Source: CAYMWF01 sp964394085 [NCBI: uncultured Gemmatimonadota bacterium] (GTDB lineage: Bacteria; GCA-2686955; CAYMWF01). From it: a stretch of DNA of 55,205 bases. The notes beneath the pieces are model-generated. The model was not told where the DNA came from. It did not search any database and was given only the letters and a program-made list of their open reading frames with translations. This document shows, one piece after another, positions 1-9,246 of the stretch (positions within the stretch are counted from its first letter, which is position 1; each line of letters opens with the position of its first letter). The stretch covers positions 1 to 55,205 of the forward strand of contig CAYMWF010000036.1 of assembly GCA_964394085.1 (NCBI GenBank). The letters are read 5' to 3'. A program made the position numbers and the translations under genes.

Positions 1-162
1 CTCGTCAGCGGTGGGATGGATCACCGTCTTGTACACCAACTGAAACCGCGTCATTTCCGATATACAGAACTGGTTATCTATCAGGATGATGTAGAAGCAT
101 CACAAAATGCACAGGCCCACTGCAGGTTGACAATCGCTCTTCGAGCTCTTACCTTTCCGTGA
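1..162 (+). other. open frame entering from the left edge, unrecognised
   Basis: Frame 1 is open from the first base to a TGA at 160-162 and gives about 53 residues (LVSGGMDHRLVHQL...). It could be the end of a gene that starts outside the window. I recognise no family, and the length is short enough to be chance. A sigma70-like promoter for the next gene lies inside its last 36 bases. Confidence 0.2.
127..155 (+). promoter_or_regulatory. candidate sigma70-like promoter of the first beta-helix gene
   Basis: TTGACA at 127-132, a 17-base spacer and TACCTT at 150-155. The -35 is a consensus match and the -10 is weak. The start codon at 222 lies about 60 bases beyond the expected transcription start. 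Confidence 0.4.
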
Positions 163-221
163 CACATCCGGTCACTGACCACATCACTGCGGACTATCCT
201 GGCAAAGAATCGGGAGCCGTC

Positions 222-3062
222 ATGCGATACCTGTTACCAGCCGTTCTCTGTCTTGCTCTCGCGCTGCCGAGTGAGGTCCGGGCCGAAACCATCCTGGTTC
301 CGCAGGAGCAGCCCACGATCCAGGCCGGAATCGACGCGGCCGGAGACGGCGACACCGTGCTCGTCTCCCCCGGCACCTACACCGGCGAAGGTAACCGCGA
401 CCTCGATTTTCTCGGGATGGGTATAGTCCTTATCTCCGTATCCGGTGCGGAAGAAACAGTAATCGACTGCGAAGAGTCGGGCCGGGGGGTCAACTTCCGT
501 TCGGGCGAGGGTCCGGAAACCCGGCTCGAGGGATTCACCATCCGGAGCGGCCTGCTGCTTCAATCCCCGTACCTGGGCTACGGAATCTACTGCGTCGATT
601 CATCGCCGGTGATCGCCGAGTGCAAAGTGGAAGAGTGCGGAATCGAATTCGTTACGTGCGGGGATGGAGGCGGTGCATATTGCCTGCGCTCGTCTCCGGT
701 TTTTATCGGATGCATAATATCCCGCAACTATGTGTTCAGAGGGGGCGGAATATACCTGGAGGATTGTGCCGCTCCAATAATCTCGGATTGCGATATCACC
801 GGCAATTCCACCACAGGGGGAGGAGGAGGCTTCTGCATCGATAACAGCTGCCTGACAATGAAGAGCTCATCTATCAGTGAAAACCGGACGGAAAGTGACG
901 GGGGCGGAATCTGGCTGACCAGCGGCTCCTCTCAGAGCGTGATCTCCAATTCCACGATCCGTAACAACCGGGCATGGGATAGCGGAGGCGGCATCTCCGG
1001 TACAGCCTTTATCATCGAATCGCACATCAGCGGAAATTCCGTTTCACCCTATGGAAACGGAGGTGGAGTATACGGAGGTGCAACCCTTCTCGGATGCATC
1101 ATCGATGGCAACCGCGCAGGCGATTGGGGCTGCGACAATTCCGCAAATGGAGGTGGCGTATATTGCATCGATGGGCTGCTCGATGGGTGCATCATCAGGT
1201 ACAACGAAGTAATTACCCGTATGAACCTAGGTGGGGGAGGCGTTTATGCCATAGGAAACTCGCTGATCGACAACTGCGAAATAATCGGAAACAAGGTTTA
1301 TTCCGGGGACGGAGGCGGTTTGTTCCTGAAAGACGAAGCATGCGTGATCAACAGTATCATCGACAGTAATATCCTGACGATAGAAACATACGGCGAGGAA
1401 GTGAGATACGGCGCGGGAGCCCACGGCGGAACCATTCTCCACTCCGTTATCGTGAACAACTCCGGCCGCTATGACGAGGGTGAATTCGGAGGGGGAATAT
1501 ACCACCCCGCGAAGGTTACGAACTGCATTGTATGGAATAACACCGGATACCAGATTCTGCCCGAAAACAGCCCGAACGTCACGTTCTGCGACGTGCAGGG
1601 CGGATACCCGGGTCTCAGCAATATCCATCTCGACCCGATGTTCACCGGCAACTACCGCATCCAGGAAGAATCGCCCTGTATCGATTCGGGGACCGATACA
1701 GGAGTATACATCGACATCGACGGCGATGAACGTCCTGTCGGCTTCGGTTTCGATATCGGGATCGATGAAAAATGCTGGGCGGGACCGAAGCTCGGATATT
1801 ATCCATCACTTTTTCGCATAAGGACCCACCATCCCGAGACAATGCAACCGGATACATCACTCTGTCTGGCCGCCCTGGGAACCGAGCCGGTGAGTTATGC
1901 GATTATTCCGAATGCGCAGGATTGGCTTACGCTTGACGGCGATTTGACAGGCGAGCTCGCACCGGGCGACTCGGGGGCTGTAAACCTTCGCTTCGATCTA
2001 TCCGGGCTTGAACTGGGTTGTTACGCAGATACACTCCATATCGAATGGAGCAGCGGCGTCGACCACCTGGAGTCGATACCAGTAAATCTGAGCATCAACA
2101 GCTCAGCCATGATAAGACGCGTGCCGTGGGATTATCCCGATATTTTCAACGCGGTTCAGACAGCATGCAAAGGAGATACCGTGCTGATCGCTGACGGCAC
2201 GTATGAAGGACCAGGTAACAGGGATATCGACCTTCTCGGCAAGGCCGTTGCCGTGATGTCGGAAAACGGACCTGAAGCGACTGTGCTGGACTGCTGGCCC
2301 GGCAGGGGATTCTATATTCACTCGGGTGAGCGGCTCAACACGAGGATCATCGGATTGACGATCACGAACGGTAATGCGCCAGGTGGAGGAGGTCTTCGCA
2401 TCGAGGAATCGTCTCCGACAATATCGAATTGTTTCATAACGGAGAATCGCGCCAGGGAAACCGGATACTACCAGTATGGGGTTGGCGGCGGAGTATATCT
2501 GTATGATTCATCCTCGCTGATCGAAGAATGTATTATTTCGAACAACATCGGGGGGGGAATCTATTACGGTTACGGGGGAGGGTTATACCTGAGGGGGTGC
2601 TCGATGTATATCGAGAGATCACAAATCACGGACAATCGGGCCGGTTCAGATGGAGGGGGCGGCATATATAGTAAAGATTCCATCGTACTGGTGGAAAACT
2701 GCACCCTCTCCAGAAACAAGTCAAATAGAGGATTCGGGGGAGCAATCCGCCATACAGGGATCAGCCCGATGATCATAGTCAACAGCATTATATGGGCCAA
2801 CACGATTGAACAGATTACCGGTGACAACTTCGACATCGAATACTCGGATACGAGCCCTCTCTGGGCCGGAACGGGCAATATCAGTGAAAATCCGCGCTTC
2901 AGCAATCCTCTCCAGGGCGATTTCACCCTCTCTGCCGGTTCACCCTGCATCGATGCCGGGGATCCCGCCTTCCGGGTTCCTCGCGGAGGCGGCGAGGTCA
3001 TAGATATGGGAGCTTTTGAATTCCAGCATGGATGGAACATTTACGTGAGGCCTGAATTATGA
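222..3062 (+). CDS. exported right-handed parallel beta-helix protein (946 aa)
   Basis: The ATG at 222 is preferred over 159 because it has a GGGAG site 5 bases upstream and opens with a clean signal peptide (MRYLLPAVLCLALALPSEVRA, predicted cleavage after A21). The mature part begins with a TIQAGIDAA...GDTVLVSPGTYTG motif, typical of beta-helix proteins of FCB-type bacteria. Residues about 22-515 are degenerate coils (GGGIYC, NC.I..N). Residues about 520-625 resemble an Ig-like or BACON-like spacer (...WLTLDGD..G.LAPGDSG). A second beta-helix follows at about 630-930, opening with DTVLIADGTYEG. It ends in SPCIDAGDP...DMGAFEF. Function is unknown; surface adhesion or glycan binding is plausible. 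It has the same plan as the proteins at 4054 and 44376. Confidence 0.85.
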   Translation: MRYLLPAVLCLALALPSEVRAETILVPQEQPTIQAGIDAAGDGDTVLVSPGTYTGEGNRDLDFLGMGIVLISVSGAEETVIDCEESGRGVNFRSGEGPETRLEGFTIRSGLLLQSPYLGYGIYCVDSSPVIAECKVEECGIEFVTCGDGGGAYCLRSSPVFIGCIISRNYVFRGGGIYLEDCAAPIISDCDITGNSTTGGGGGFCIDNSCLTMKSSSISENRTESDGGGIWLTSGSSQSVISNSTIRNNRAWDSGGGISGTAFIIESHISGNSVSPYGNGGGVYGGATLLGCIIDGNRAGDWGCDNSANGGGVYCIDGLLDGCIIRYNEVITRMNLGGGGVYAIGNSLIDNCEIIGNKVYSGDGGGLFLKDEACVINSIIDSNILTIETYGEEVRYGAGAHGGTILHSVIVNNSGRYDEGEFGGGIYHPAKVTNCIVWNNTGYQILPENSPNVTFCDVQGGYPGLSNIHLDPMFTGNYRIQEESPCIDSGTDTGVYIDIDGDERPVGFGFDIGIDEKCWAGPKLGYYPSLFRIRTHHPETMQPDTSLCLAALGTEPVSYAIIPNAQDWLTLDGDLTGELAPGDSGAVNLRFDLSGLELGCYADTLHIEWSSGVDHLESIPVNLSINSSAMIRRVPWDYPDIFNAVQTACKGDTVLIADGTYEGPGNRDIDLLGKAVAVMSENGPEATVLDCWPGRGFYIHSGERLNTRIIGLTITNGNAPGGGGLRIEESSPTISNCFITENRARETGYYQYGVGGGVYLYDSSSLIEECIISNNIGGGIYYGYGGGLYLRGCSMYIERSQITDNRAGSDGGGGIYSKDSIVLVENCTLSRNKSNRGFGGAIRHTGISPMIIVNSIIWANTIEQITGDNFDIEYSDTSPLWAGTGNISENPRFSNPLQGDFTLSAGSPCIDAGDPAFRVPRGGGEVIDMGAFEFQHGWNIYVRPEL

Positions 3063-3149
3063 TGAATGGACCATTTTCAGTTACAGATATCGACGCTTGA
3101 AGGAAGGGAAAGTAATTCATGGGAACCGATCACAAGCACAGGATCTGCA

Positions 3150-3312
3150 AAGGATAGGAAAAACAAAACCGACACCCGTTGAACATCCTTTTGAGCATCG
3201 CCCCGAATTCGATGATTTCACACGTTTCGACCTCCCCGCCAATCGAATTATACTTGTTGTTGTGAGCATATGCAAATTTTTAAAGGAGGCTGCCCGCGTG
3301 AGCCGATATATT
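3150..3312 (-). mobile_element. IS91-like element end, copy A (163 bp)
   Basis: By eye, this 163-bp stretch is identical to 8642-8804 and about 85-90% like the start of copy C near 10875. Copies B and C continue into a transposase C-terminus on the minus strand, so this segment is the part that lies 3' of the transposase stop. Copy A carries no transposase. Its inner edge at 3312/3313 is fused in frame to a truncated hflK-like gene. The short plus-strand frames through it are not believable genes. Confidence 0.7.
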
Positions 3313-3842
3313 ACGATATTCTTACGATCGGAAAAACCAGGCTGGCAGACCTGATGGTGACGCGTCTCCAGGAACGTCTCGACAGACTCGGTACCGGAAT
3401 CGATGTCAGGTCGGCCAGCCTCGTGACGGCGGATCCTTCCCTGGCCGTGAGGCTCGCGTTCCAGGAAGTAGTCGATGCCGGCGCTGATCGCGAGCGCCTG
3501 ATCCACGAGGCGAACACCTACCGGAACCGGATCCTCCCCGTGGGAAAGGGCAAAGCCGCCGAACTTCGCGAAGCAGCCTCCGGCGCGGCCCAGGATATCC
3601 TCGCAGCCGCAAAAAGCGACCGCGAAAGATTCGAATCGCTCCTCGAGGTGTACAGAATCACTCCCGCCTCGACCAGGCTCGAACTCTTCCTCGGTACGGC
3701 CGAAAAGATACTCCGCGAAGCCGATCTCATCGTTTCCCCCGCCGGCGGAATACCCGTAAGACTCTTTCCGAACTCCGATCCGGCAAGCGTAAAAACCGAC
3801 TTCGAAACACGGTCGAAGCAATCTTCAAGACACATTCCCTGA
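3313..3842 (+). pseudogene. hflK-like (SPFH) gene fragment, N-terminal half missing
   Basis: The frame encodes the distal SPFH region and C-terminal helical region of an HflK-type protein: DILTIGKTRLADLMVTRLQ, LGTGIDVRSASL, AFQEVVDAGADRERLIHEAN, YRNRILPVGKGKAAELREAA, then TRLELFLGTAEKILREADLI. It aligns with the intact SPFH protein at 35006 starting exactly at that protein's DDILS, so the breakpoint falls inside the domain. The membrane segment and first half are gone. The frame runs on upstream into the IS91-like repeat (start-like codon at 3270), so a chimeric product is conceivable but unlikely to work. It is a relic of a second SPFH locus, and not a close copy of 35006. Confidence 0.8.
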
Positions 3843-3929
3843 CAATCGGAACACCCACAATTCCACCCCGCACAAGTGCATCCCGCATCCCCATCAATCA
3901 TTTCGACCTGCAGATCCCCGCCTTCCAGG

Positions 3930-3958
3930 TTGACAAAATCACCGAAATCGTGGATACT
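3930..3958 (+). promoter_or_regulatory. candidate promoter of the 1378-aa beta-helix gene
   Basis: TTGACA at 3930-3935, a 17-base spacer and GATACT at 3953-3958. The -35 is perfect and the -10 matches 4 of 6. It lies about 95 bases upstream of the GTG start at 4054. Confidence 0.5.
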
Positions 3959-4053
3959 ATAGTTGATCAAGTTCAACGCTCCCGACTCGAATTGAGGAGA
4001 ATCACCGCCTTGGCCGGATCGATTCCCGAACCATATTCACAAGGTAGAAAACC

Positions 4054-7000
4054 GTGAAAAACGTCGCCATTCTATCCGCCGTATTCATTATCCTGACATT
4101 TAACGCAATCACCTCCGGAGCAGCCACCCTCCGCGTACCCTCGGAATTCACGACCATCCAGTCCGGCATCGACGCCGCCGTCGACGGCGACACCGTCCTC
4201 GTAGCCGAAGGAACGTACAAAGGCGACGGCAACCGCGACATCGACTTCACCGGCAAAGCCCTGACTCTCCTCTCAGAAAACGGCCCGGAGGTGACGATCA
4301 TCATTCCCGAAGGCGACCCGAACAACCACCACAGGGGCTTCTATTTCCACAGCGGTGAAACCCACCGTTCAATAGTCGATGGTTTTACAATCTGGCGTGG
4401 ATTCTCAACCGGATCCGGAGGGGGCGGCGGAATCTGCTGCGACACAGCTTCGCCAGTAATTAGAAACTGCACCATCGCCGATTGCCACTCCGACAGCGGT
4501 GGAGGAATCGCCTGTCGCGACTCCTACCCCTCAATCGAATACTGCCTTATTATCGACAACACCGTCTCTACTCCCGGTGGCAACTTTGGAGGTGGAATAT
4601 TTTGCTATTCCTCCTTCCCACTTATCAAGAACTGCACGATATCAGGAAACTCCGCTTCCGGTGGCACATCCTCTTGCGGAGGCGGTATCTACTGCGCCTA
4701 CGGCTCTACGACCCTCCTGAACTGTTTAATAACCGGTAATACGGCGAGCGGTGGTCAGTATCGTGATGACGGCGGTGGAATCTACTGCTCTGGTTCGTCG
4801 CCGACCATCATGAATTGCACGGTGACCGAGAATGACGGATCCGGCTCTAGAGGAGGCGGGCTCTATGGTACGAATTCATACCCGAATATTATAAATTGTA
4901 TCTTCTGGAATAATTCAGGAGACGAAATCACCACCTTTTACAGAGATCCAATCATTATATACTCGGACATTCAGGGAGGCTGGGAAGGTGAAGGAAATAT
5001 AGATGCGGATCCGCTCTTCACAGATCCAGGTTCTGGAGATTACTCCCTGCTGCCCGACTCACCATGTATCGATGCCGGAGAACTTTATTCAAGACTGGAT
5101 CTCGATGGAACGATCAACGACATGGGAGCCTGGGGCGGTATGGGCGAAATGCCTGAAGGCGTTATTGGCGGTTACATTTCAGGTATACTTCCAATATCCG
5201 GTTCTCCATACATCGTATCTGAGAACCTGGTGATAGAGACTGCCGATACACTTACTGTGGAACCTGGTGTCGAATTTCTGTTTCACACTAACAGCAGAAT
5301 CATCGTATTTGGTGAGCTATTCGCTGATGGAGCGATGGAAAATCCTGTAACCGTAAATAGATTTCTAGAATGGGACGTTGGCGGAGGAATAGTATTTGCT
5401 GCTGGAGATGGATCCCTCTCTAATTGCATAATCGAACATTGTCGAAATATTGACGGCGGTGGAATCAGATGCTTATACGGTTCATCCCCGGACATCTCGA
5501 ACTGCTTGATAACGGGGAATTCGTCGATGGGCGGGGAATACTTTCAAGGCGGCGGCGGGATTTACATCAGCGACTCCTCTCCGACCATCAGCAACAGCAC
5601 AATCACCGGGAATGCTGCTGAGCGAAACGGCGGCGGAATCTACTGCACAGATTTTGCCTCCCCAACGATCACCAGCTGCCTGATCACCGGGAATAGTGCT
5701 GGGCAATACGGCGGCGGAATCTATTGCACATCCGACTCCTCTCCCACGATCGTGGCATGCTCGATAACCGAGAATATCTCGAATGATGATGGCGGGGGCA
5801 TCTATTGTTACAAATCCTCCTCGACGATCAGGAATAGCATACTGGCGATGAACACGGCAAAAGATGATGGCGGGGGGATCTATTTCGGATATTCTTGGGC
5901 CCTTGTAATTACCAACTGCATGATATATGGCAATCGCGCATCGGGTTATTATCACGCCTGCGGCGGAGGGATCTATTGTTACCAATCCACCCCGGCAATA
6001 AAAAATAGCACCCTGGTAGAGAATACAGCGGAAGATGAGGGCGGCGGGATCTGCTGCGACAATTCTGCTCCGACTATTACTAACTGCATCCTCTGGGACG
6101 ACATACCCCAGGAGATTTATTCCAGCTCTGGCAGTCCCAGTGTAACGTTCTCAGACATAGGAGGTGGTTGGGCAGGTGAAGGCAATATCGATTCGGATCC
6201 AATTTTTTTGAATCCTGGGAACAATGACTTCCATCTGATGGGCATTTCACCCTGCGTCGATACAGGAACTGACGCAGGCGTCTATATCGATATCGATGAA
6301 GACCCCCGCCCACAGGGACAAGGCTTCGACATGGGCGCTGATGAAGTCATCTTGGAGGGTCCGGTGTTGGTTATTCAACCGGTTTCATTTCACGAGATTG
6401 CGGAATATGGCGGATATTTGGAAAATGACACGCTTCTTATCTGTAACATTGGAACCGAGGATCTTGAATATTCAGTAATACCAGGGAGTGAATCATGGTT
6501 ATCTCTTGATGGAGATCTTCATGGGATTATTCAGCCTGATGAAAACACTTCTGTATTTCTGCAATTCGATATCTCAATACTTGAGGGAGGAATATACACC
6601 GATACGATATCGGTCCTCAGCAATGATCCGGTGAGACCTTCATTAAACATCCAGGTCCGGCTTGATGTTCTATCTGAAGGTACCATTCGAGTGCCTGAAA
6701 ACTGCGGCACAATCCAGGAAGCGATCGATCTGGCACTAGACGGTGCTACGGTGCTGGTCGCGGATGGCACGTATACCGGCTATGGTAACAGGGACATCGA
6801 TTTTTCAGGCAAAGCCATTACGGTGATGTCGGTAAATGGCGCTTCATTGACTGTTATCGATTGTGAAGATATGGAGCGAGGATTTTATTTTCGAAATGGC
6901 GAAGGTTCTGATTCCAGACTGGACGACATAACAATTAAAAACGGGAGTGCGGGTTCTTTATCCGGTGGAGGGATCTACTGCCATTTCGGCTCGTCGCCTA

Positions 7001-8190
7001 CAATCTCGAATTGTATAATTACTGGAAATAGTGCATACCATGGTAATGGCGGTGGAATCTGCTGCTTTAACGGTTCATCTCCAATTATAACAAACTGTAC
7101 CATTACCGGCAATGAGTCATCAGGTTCTTACAACGATGGAGGTGGAATTTATTGCTCCAGTTCATCCCCTTTCGTCGCTAACTGTTTCATAACAGAGAAT
7201 TGGGCTTCCGGTGAATATGGCGGGGGCGGTGGTATATGTAGTAGCCTTTACGCTTCCCCGACAATAACAAACTGCACGATCACAGAAAATTCCGCTGAAT
7301 ACGGTGGCGGTGGAGTCGCTTGCGATGGATCCGCCCAGACTTTAATCGCGAACTGCGCGATAAACGGGAATGTAACTGCTGAAATCGGTGGAGGGATCTA
7401 TTGTACCTGGAATTCGCAGTTATTAGTTCAGAACTGTCTAATCAGTAATAATTCTGCTCAGGATTATGGTGGCGGAATCTATTGCTCCGACGCCACCCCG
7501 ACTTTCGTAAACTGTTCAATATCACTTAACCAAGCCGGTCATTCGGGCGACGGCATCTATGTGTCAAGCTCTTACCCAAACATCACCAACAGCATTTTAT
7601 GGAATAATTCAGGTCAGGAGATATTTGTTGACAGCGGTATGCCAGCAGTAACCTACTCAGACATTGATGGCGGGTGGACAGGAGAAGGTAACATTACCGA
7701 CGACCCGCTCTTCATCGATCCCTCGAATGGCGACTTTCACCTGTCCCTGCTGTCTCCCTGCATCAATGCAGGCACAGATGCCGGTGTATACGATGATATG
7801 GACGGAGAAGAACGTCCCAACGGCGCTGGATTCGATATTGGAGTCGACGAGTACTACCAGGCAGGAGCGCTCGAAGTCTTTCTGTTCAACTGCCCCGACA
7901 CAGTTTCAACGGGTGAATTGTTGATCTTCACAACCGGAGTGCTCAACAGCGGAACGGTCGCTGCGTCTTTCGATGAAGCGACACTGGATATTTCGGGTCC
8001 AGTTACAATCACCAGGCCGCTCTATTCCGGACCGTCGATTGAAATCGCCCCGGGAGATCACCTGCAGTCAGGTGTCTCCCTTGCTGTTCCGGGTAATGCC
8101 TTCACCGGCTCCTACATCCTGACCATAAGAATCTACCTGGCTGCCGAACAGGTCTCGAGCGCGGCTTTCCATGTCGAAGTAGTTGAATAG
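4054..8190 (+). CDS. giant exported beta-helix protein (1378 aa)
   Basis: Starts at GTG with AAGG nine bases upstream; the paralogue at 8212 has ATG at the equivalent place. Signal peptide MKNVAILSAVFIILTFNAITSGA (cleavage near A23), then TLRVPSEFTTIQSGIDAA...GDTVLVAEGTYKG. Three beta-helix blocks of 20-30-residue coils (GGGIYC / SSPTI.NC.ITGNSA) cover about residues 24-365, 375-760 and 880-1260. An Ig/BACON-like spacer sits at about 767-875 (ESWLSLDGDLHG). The tail (about 1270-1378) is a beta-rich CARDB-like region (VFLFNCPDTVSTGE...). Cysteines recur at the same coil position, suggesting cysteine ladders. No membrane anchor or autotransporter domain is seen. The role is unknown; a surface or matrix protein is likely. 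Confidence 0.9.
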   Translation: MKNVAILSAVFIILTFNAITSGAATLRVPSEFTTIQSGIDAAVDGDTVLVAEGTYKGDGNRDIDFTGKALTLLSENGPEVTIIIPEGDPNNHHRGFYFHSGETHRSIVDGFTIWRGFSTGSGGGGGICCDTASPVIRNCTIADCHSDSGGGIACRDSYPSIEYCLIIDNTVSTPGGNFGGGIFCYSSFPLIKNCTISGNSASGGTSSCGGGIYCAYGSTTLLNCLITGNTASGGQYRDDGGGIYCSGSSPTIMNCTVTENDGSGSRGGGLYGTNSYPNIINCIFWNNSGDEITTFYRDPIIIYSDIQGGWEGEGNIDADPLFTDPGSGDYSLLPDSPCIDAGELYSRLDLDGTINDMGAWGGMGEMPEGVIGGYISGILPISGSPYIVSENLVIETADTLTVEPGVEFLFHTNSRIIVFGELFADGAMENPVTVNRFLEWDVGGGIVFAAGDGSLSNCIIEHCRNIDGGGIRCLYGSSPDISNCLITGNSSMGGEYFQGGGGIYISDSSPTISNSTITGNAAERNGGGIYCTDFASPTITSCLITGNSAGQYGGGIYCTSDSSPTIVACSITENISNDDGGGIYCYKSSSTIRNSILAMNTAKDDGGGIYFGYSWALVITNCMIYGNRASGYYHACGGGIYCYQSTPAIKNSTLVENTAEDEGGGICCDNSAPTITNCILWDDIPQEIYSSSGSPSVTFSDIGGGWAGEGNIDSDPIFLNPGNNDFHLMGISPCVDTGTDAGVYIDIDEDPRPQGQGFDMGADEVILEGPVLVIQPVSFHEIAEYGGYLENDTLLICNIGTEDLEYSVIPGSESWLSLDGDLHGIIQPDENTSVFLQFDISILEGGIYTDTISVLSNDPVRPSLNIQVRLDVLSEGTIRVPENCGTIQEAIDLALDGATVLVADGTYTGYGNRDIDFSGKAITVMSVNGASLTVIDCEDMERGFYFRNGEGSDSRLDDITIKNGSAGSLSGGGIYCHFGSSPTISNCIITGNSAYHGNGGGICCFNGSSPIITNCTITGNESSGSYNDGGGIYCSSSSPFVANCFITENWASGEYGGGGGICSSLYASPTITNCTITENSAEYGGGGVACDGSAQTLIANCAINGNVTAEIGGGIYCTWNSQLLVQNCLISNNSAQDYGGGIYCSDATPTFVNCSISLNQAGHSGDGIYVSSSYPNITNSILWNNSGQEIFVDSGMPAVTYSDIDGGWTGEGNITDDPLFIDPSNGDFHLSLLSPCINAGTDAGVYDDMDGEERPNGAGFDIGVDEYYQAGALEVFLFNCPDTVSTGELLIFTTGVLNSGTVAASFDEATLDISGPVTITRPLYSGPSIEIAPGDHLQSGVSLAVPGNAFTGSYILTIRIYLAAEQVSSAAFHVEVVE

Positions 8191-8211
8191 ATGCTCTAAG
8201 GGTGAGAAACC

Positions 8212-8649
8212 ATGAAAAAACTCGTCCTGCTGTCAACCGTTTTTTCTATCCTTGCATTTAATACAACCATCACCGGAGCAGCCATCCTCCGCGTGCCTTC
8301 GGAGTTCACGACCATCCAGTCGGGCATCGACGCCGCCGTCGACGGCGACACCGTGCTCGTAGACGACGGCACGTACAAGGGCGCCGGCAACCGAGACATC
8401 GACTTCACCGGCAAGGCCATCACCGTCAAATCCGAAAACGGACCTTCAGTTACCACCGTCATCCCCGAAGGTGATGTAAACAACCAGCATCGCGGTTTTC
8501 ATTTCAGCAGCGGCGAAACCGAAGCCTCCATCCTGGAAGGCTTCACGATCTGGCGCGGATACACCAGAGATCCCGGCGGCGGAGGCGGGATCTTATGCGA
8601 GGAGAACTCCTCGCCGGTCATCAGAAACTGCACGATCGCCGAAGGATAG
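8212..8649 (+). pseudogene. beta-helix gene truncated by an IS91-like end
   Basis: Starts 21 bases after the preceding gene, with GGTGAG upstream of the ATG. The N-terminus (MKKLVLLSTVFSILAFN..., then ILRVPSEFTTIQSGIDAA) is almost the same as that of the 1378-aa protein, including long stretches of near-identical DNA, so this is a tandem duplicate. Homology stops after ...SSPVIRNCTIAE at about 8641. From 8642 the sequence is the 163-bp IS91-like end, which supplies the TAG at 8647-8649. Only 145 of an expected 1000 or more residues remain. A secreted stub could still be made. Confidence 0.85.
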
Positions 8650-9087
8650 GAAAAACAAAACCGACACCCGTTGAACATCCTTTTGAGCATCGCCCCGAAT
8701 TCGATGATTTCACACGTTTCGACCTCCCCGCCAATCGAATTATACTTGTTGTTGTGAGCATATGCAAATTTTTAAAGGAGGCTGCCCGCGTGAGCCGATA
8801 TATTTCACTTATGTTTGCTATATGACGCGATGAAGAATTGAGGGGAGCCGCACCCCTGCGGCGGGGAGAAATCAGGCGTCGTAGAGCGGGTCGGTAAAGA
8901 AGCCGGAGGTTTCACAGCCGGTGGAAATGACCGGGTCGACGTGGATATCGGGTGTTGATACTGGTGGGGGGCTCCTTGCGGGTGTTCGAAGGTTACAGTG
9001 ATTGATGATGCGTTCGAGTACATCCTGTTGCGAAGGCGGGCTCATGGCAATGATCTTCATGCGGGTATTACAAACCGGACATTCCAG
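8642..9087 (-). mobile_element. IS91-like element remnant, copy B
   Basis: The region shared with copy C runs from 8642 to 9087. The first 163 bp are identical to copy A. On the minus strand it holds a transposase C-terminus, then after its stop a small hairpin (GCCGCA-GGGG-TGCGGC), then the outer end that cuts the beta-helix gene. The opposite end and the catalytic part of the transposase are missing. Confidence 0.7.
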
Positions 9088-9150
9088 GGTGTATGCATTC
9101 CAGATCCTGCGGAGAAGTCGGATCCATAAGGAAACCGGCTTTCGGGATTC
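8872..9150 (-). pseudogene. IS91-type (Y2) transposase C-terminal fragment
   Basis: Minus-strand translation reads ...WIRLLRRIWNAYTLECPVC then NTRMKIIAM...VLERIINHCNL...DPLYDA and stops at 8872-8874. This matches the C-terminal layout of IS91-family Y2 transposases: a short basic helix, a CPxC zinc knuckle followed by (M)(K/R)IIA, an I..HL/C-type helix and a proline-rich tail. The catalytic HUH and tyrosine regions are absent. The upstream limit is approximate because the frame fades into unrelated sequence near 9150. Confidence 0.7.
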
Positions 9151-9180
9151 TTTTTCTTCGGTTTCAGGTTCGCGGGCCAG

Positions 9181-9212
9181 AAAGAAAACGGGCGGGAGTG
9201 AACTCCCGCCCG
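9181..9212 (-). terminator. rho-independent terminator of the ATP-grasp-like gene
   Basis: A 10-bp perfect GC stem (CGGGCGGGAG / CTCCCGCCCG, 9189-9198 and 9203-9212) with a 4-base loop. On the minus strand it is followed by TTTTCTTT (9188 down to 9181). It lies 35 bases past the stop of the minus-strand gene at 9247. Confidence 0.85.
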
Positions 9213-9246
9213 CTGAAATTGAAACTTGAAACGTGGAACTCGAGAC

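Noticed and set aside
3097-3354. 85-residue plus-strand open frame, also partly at 8595-8825 and 10797-11057
   Set aside because: It lies in the IS91-like end, recurs only because the repeat does, and encodes nothing recognisable.
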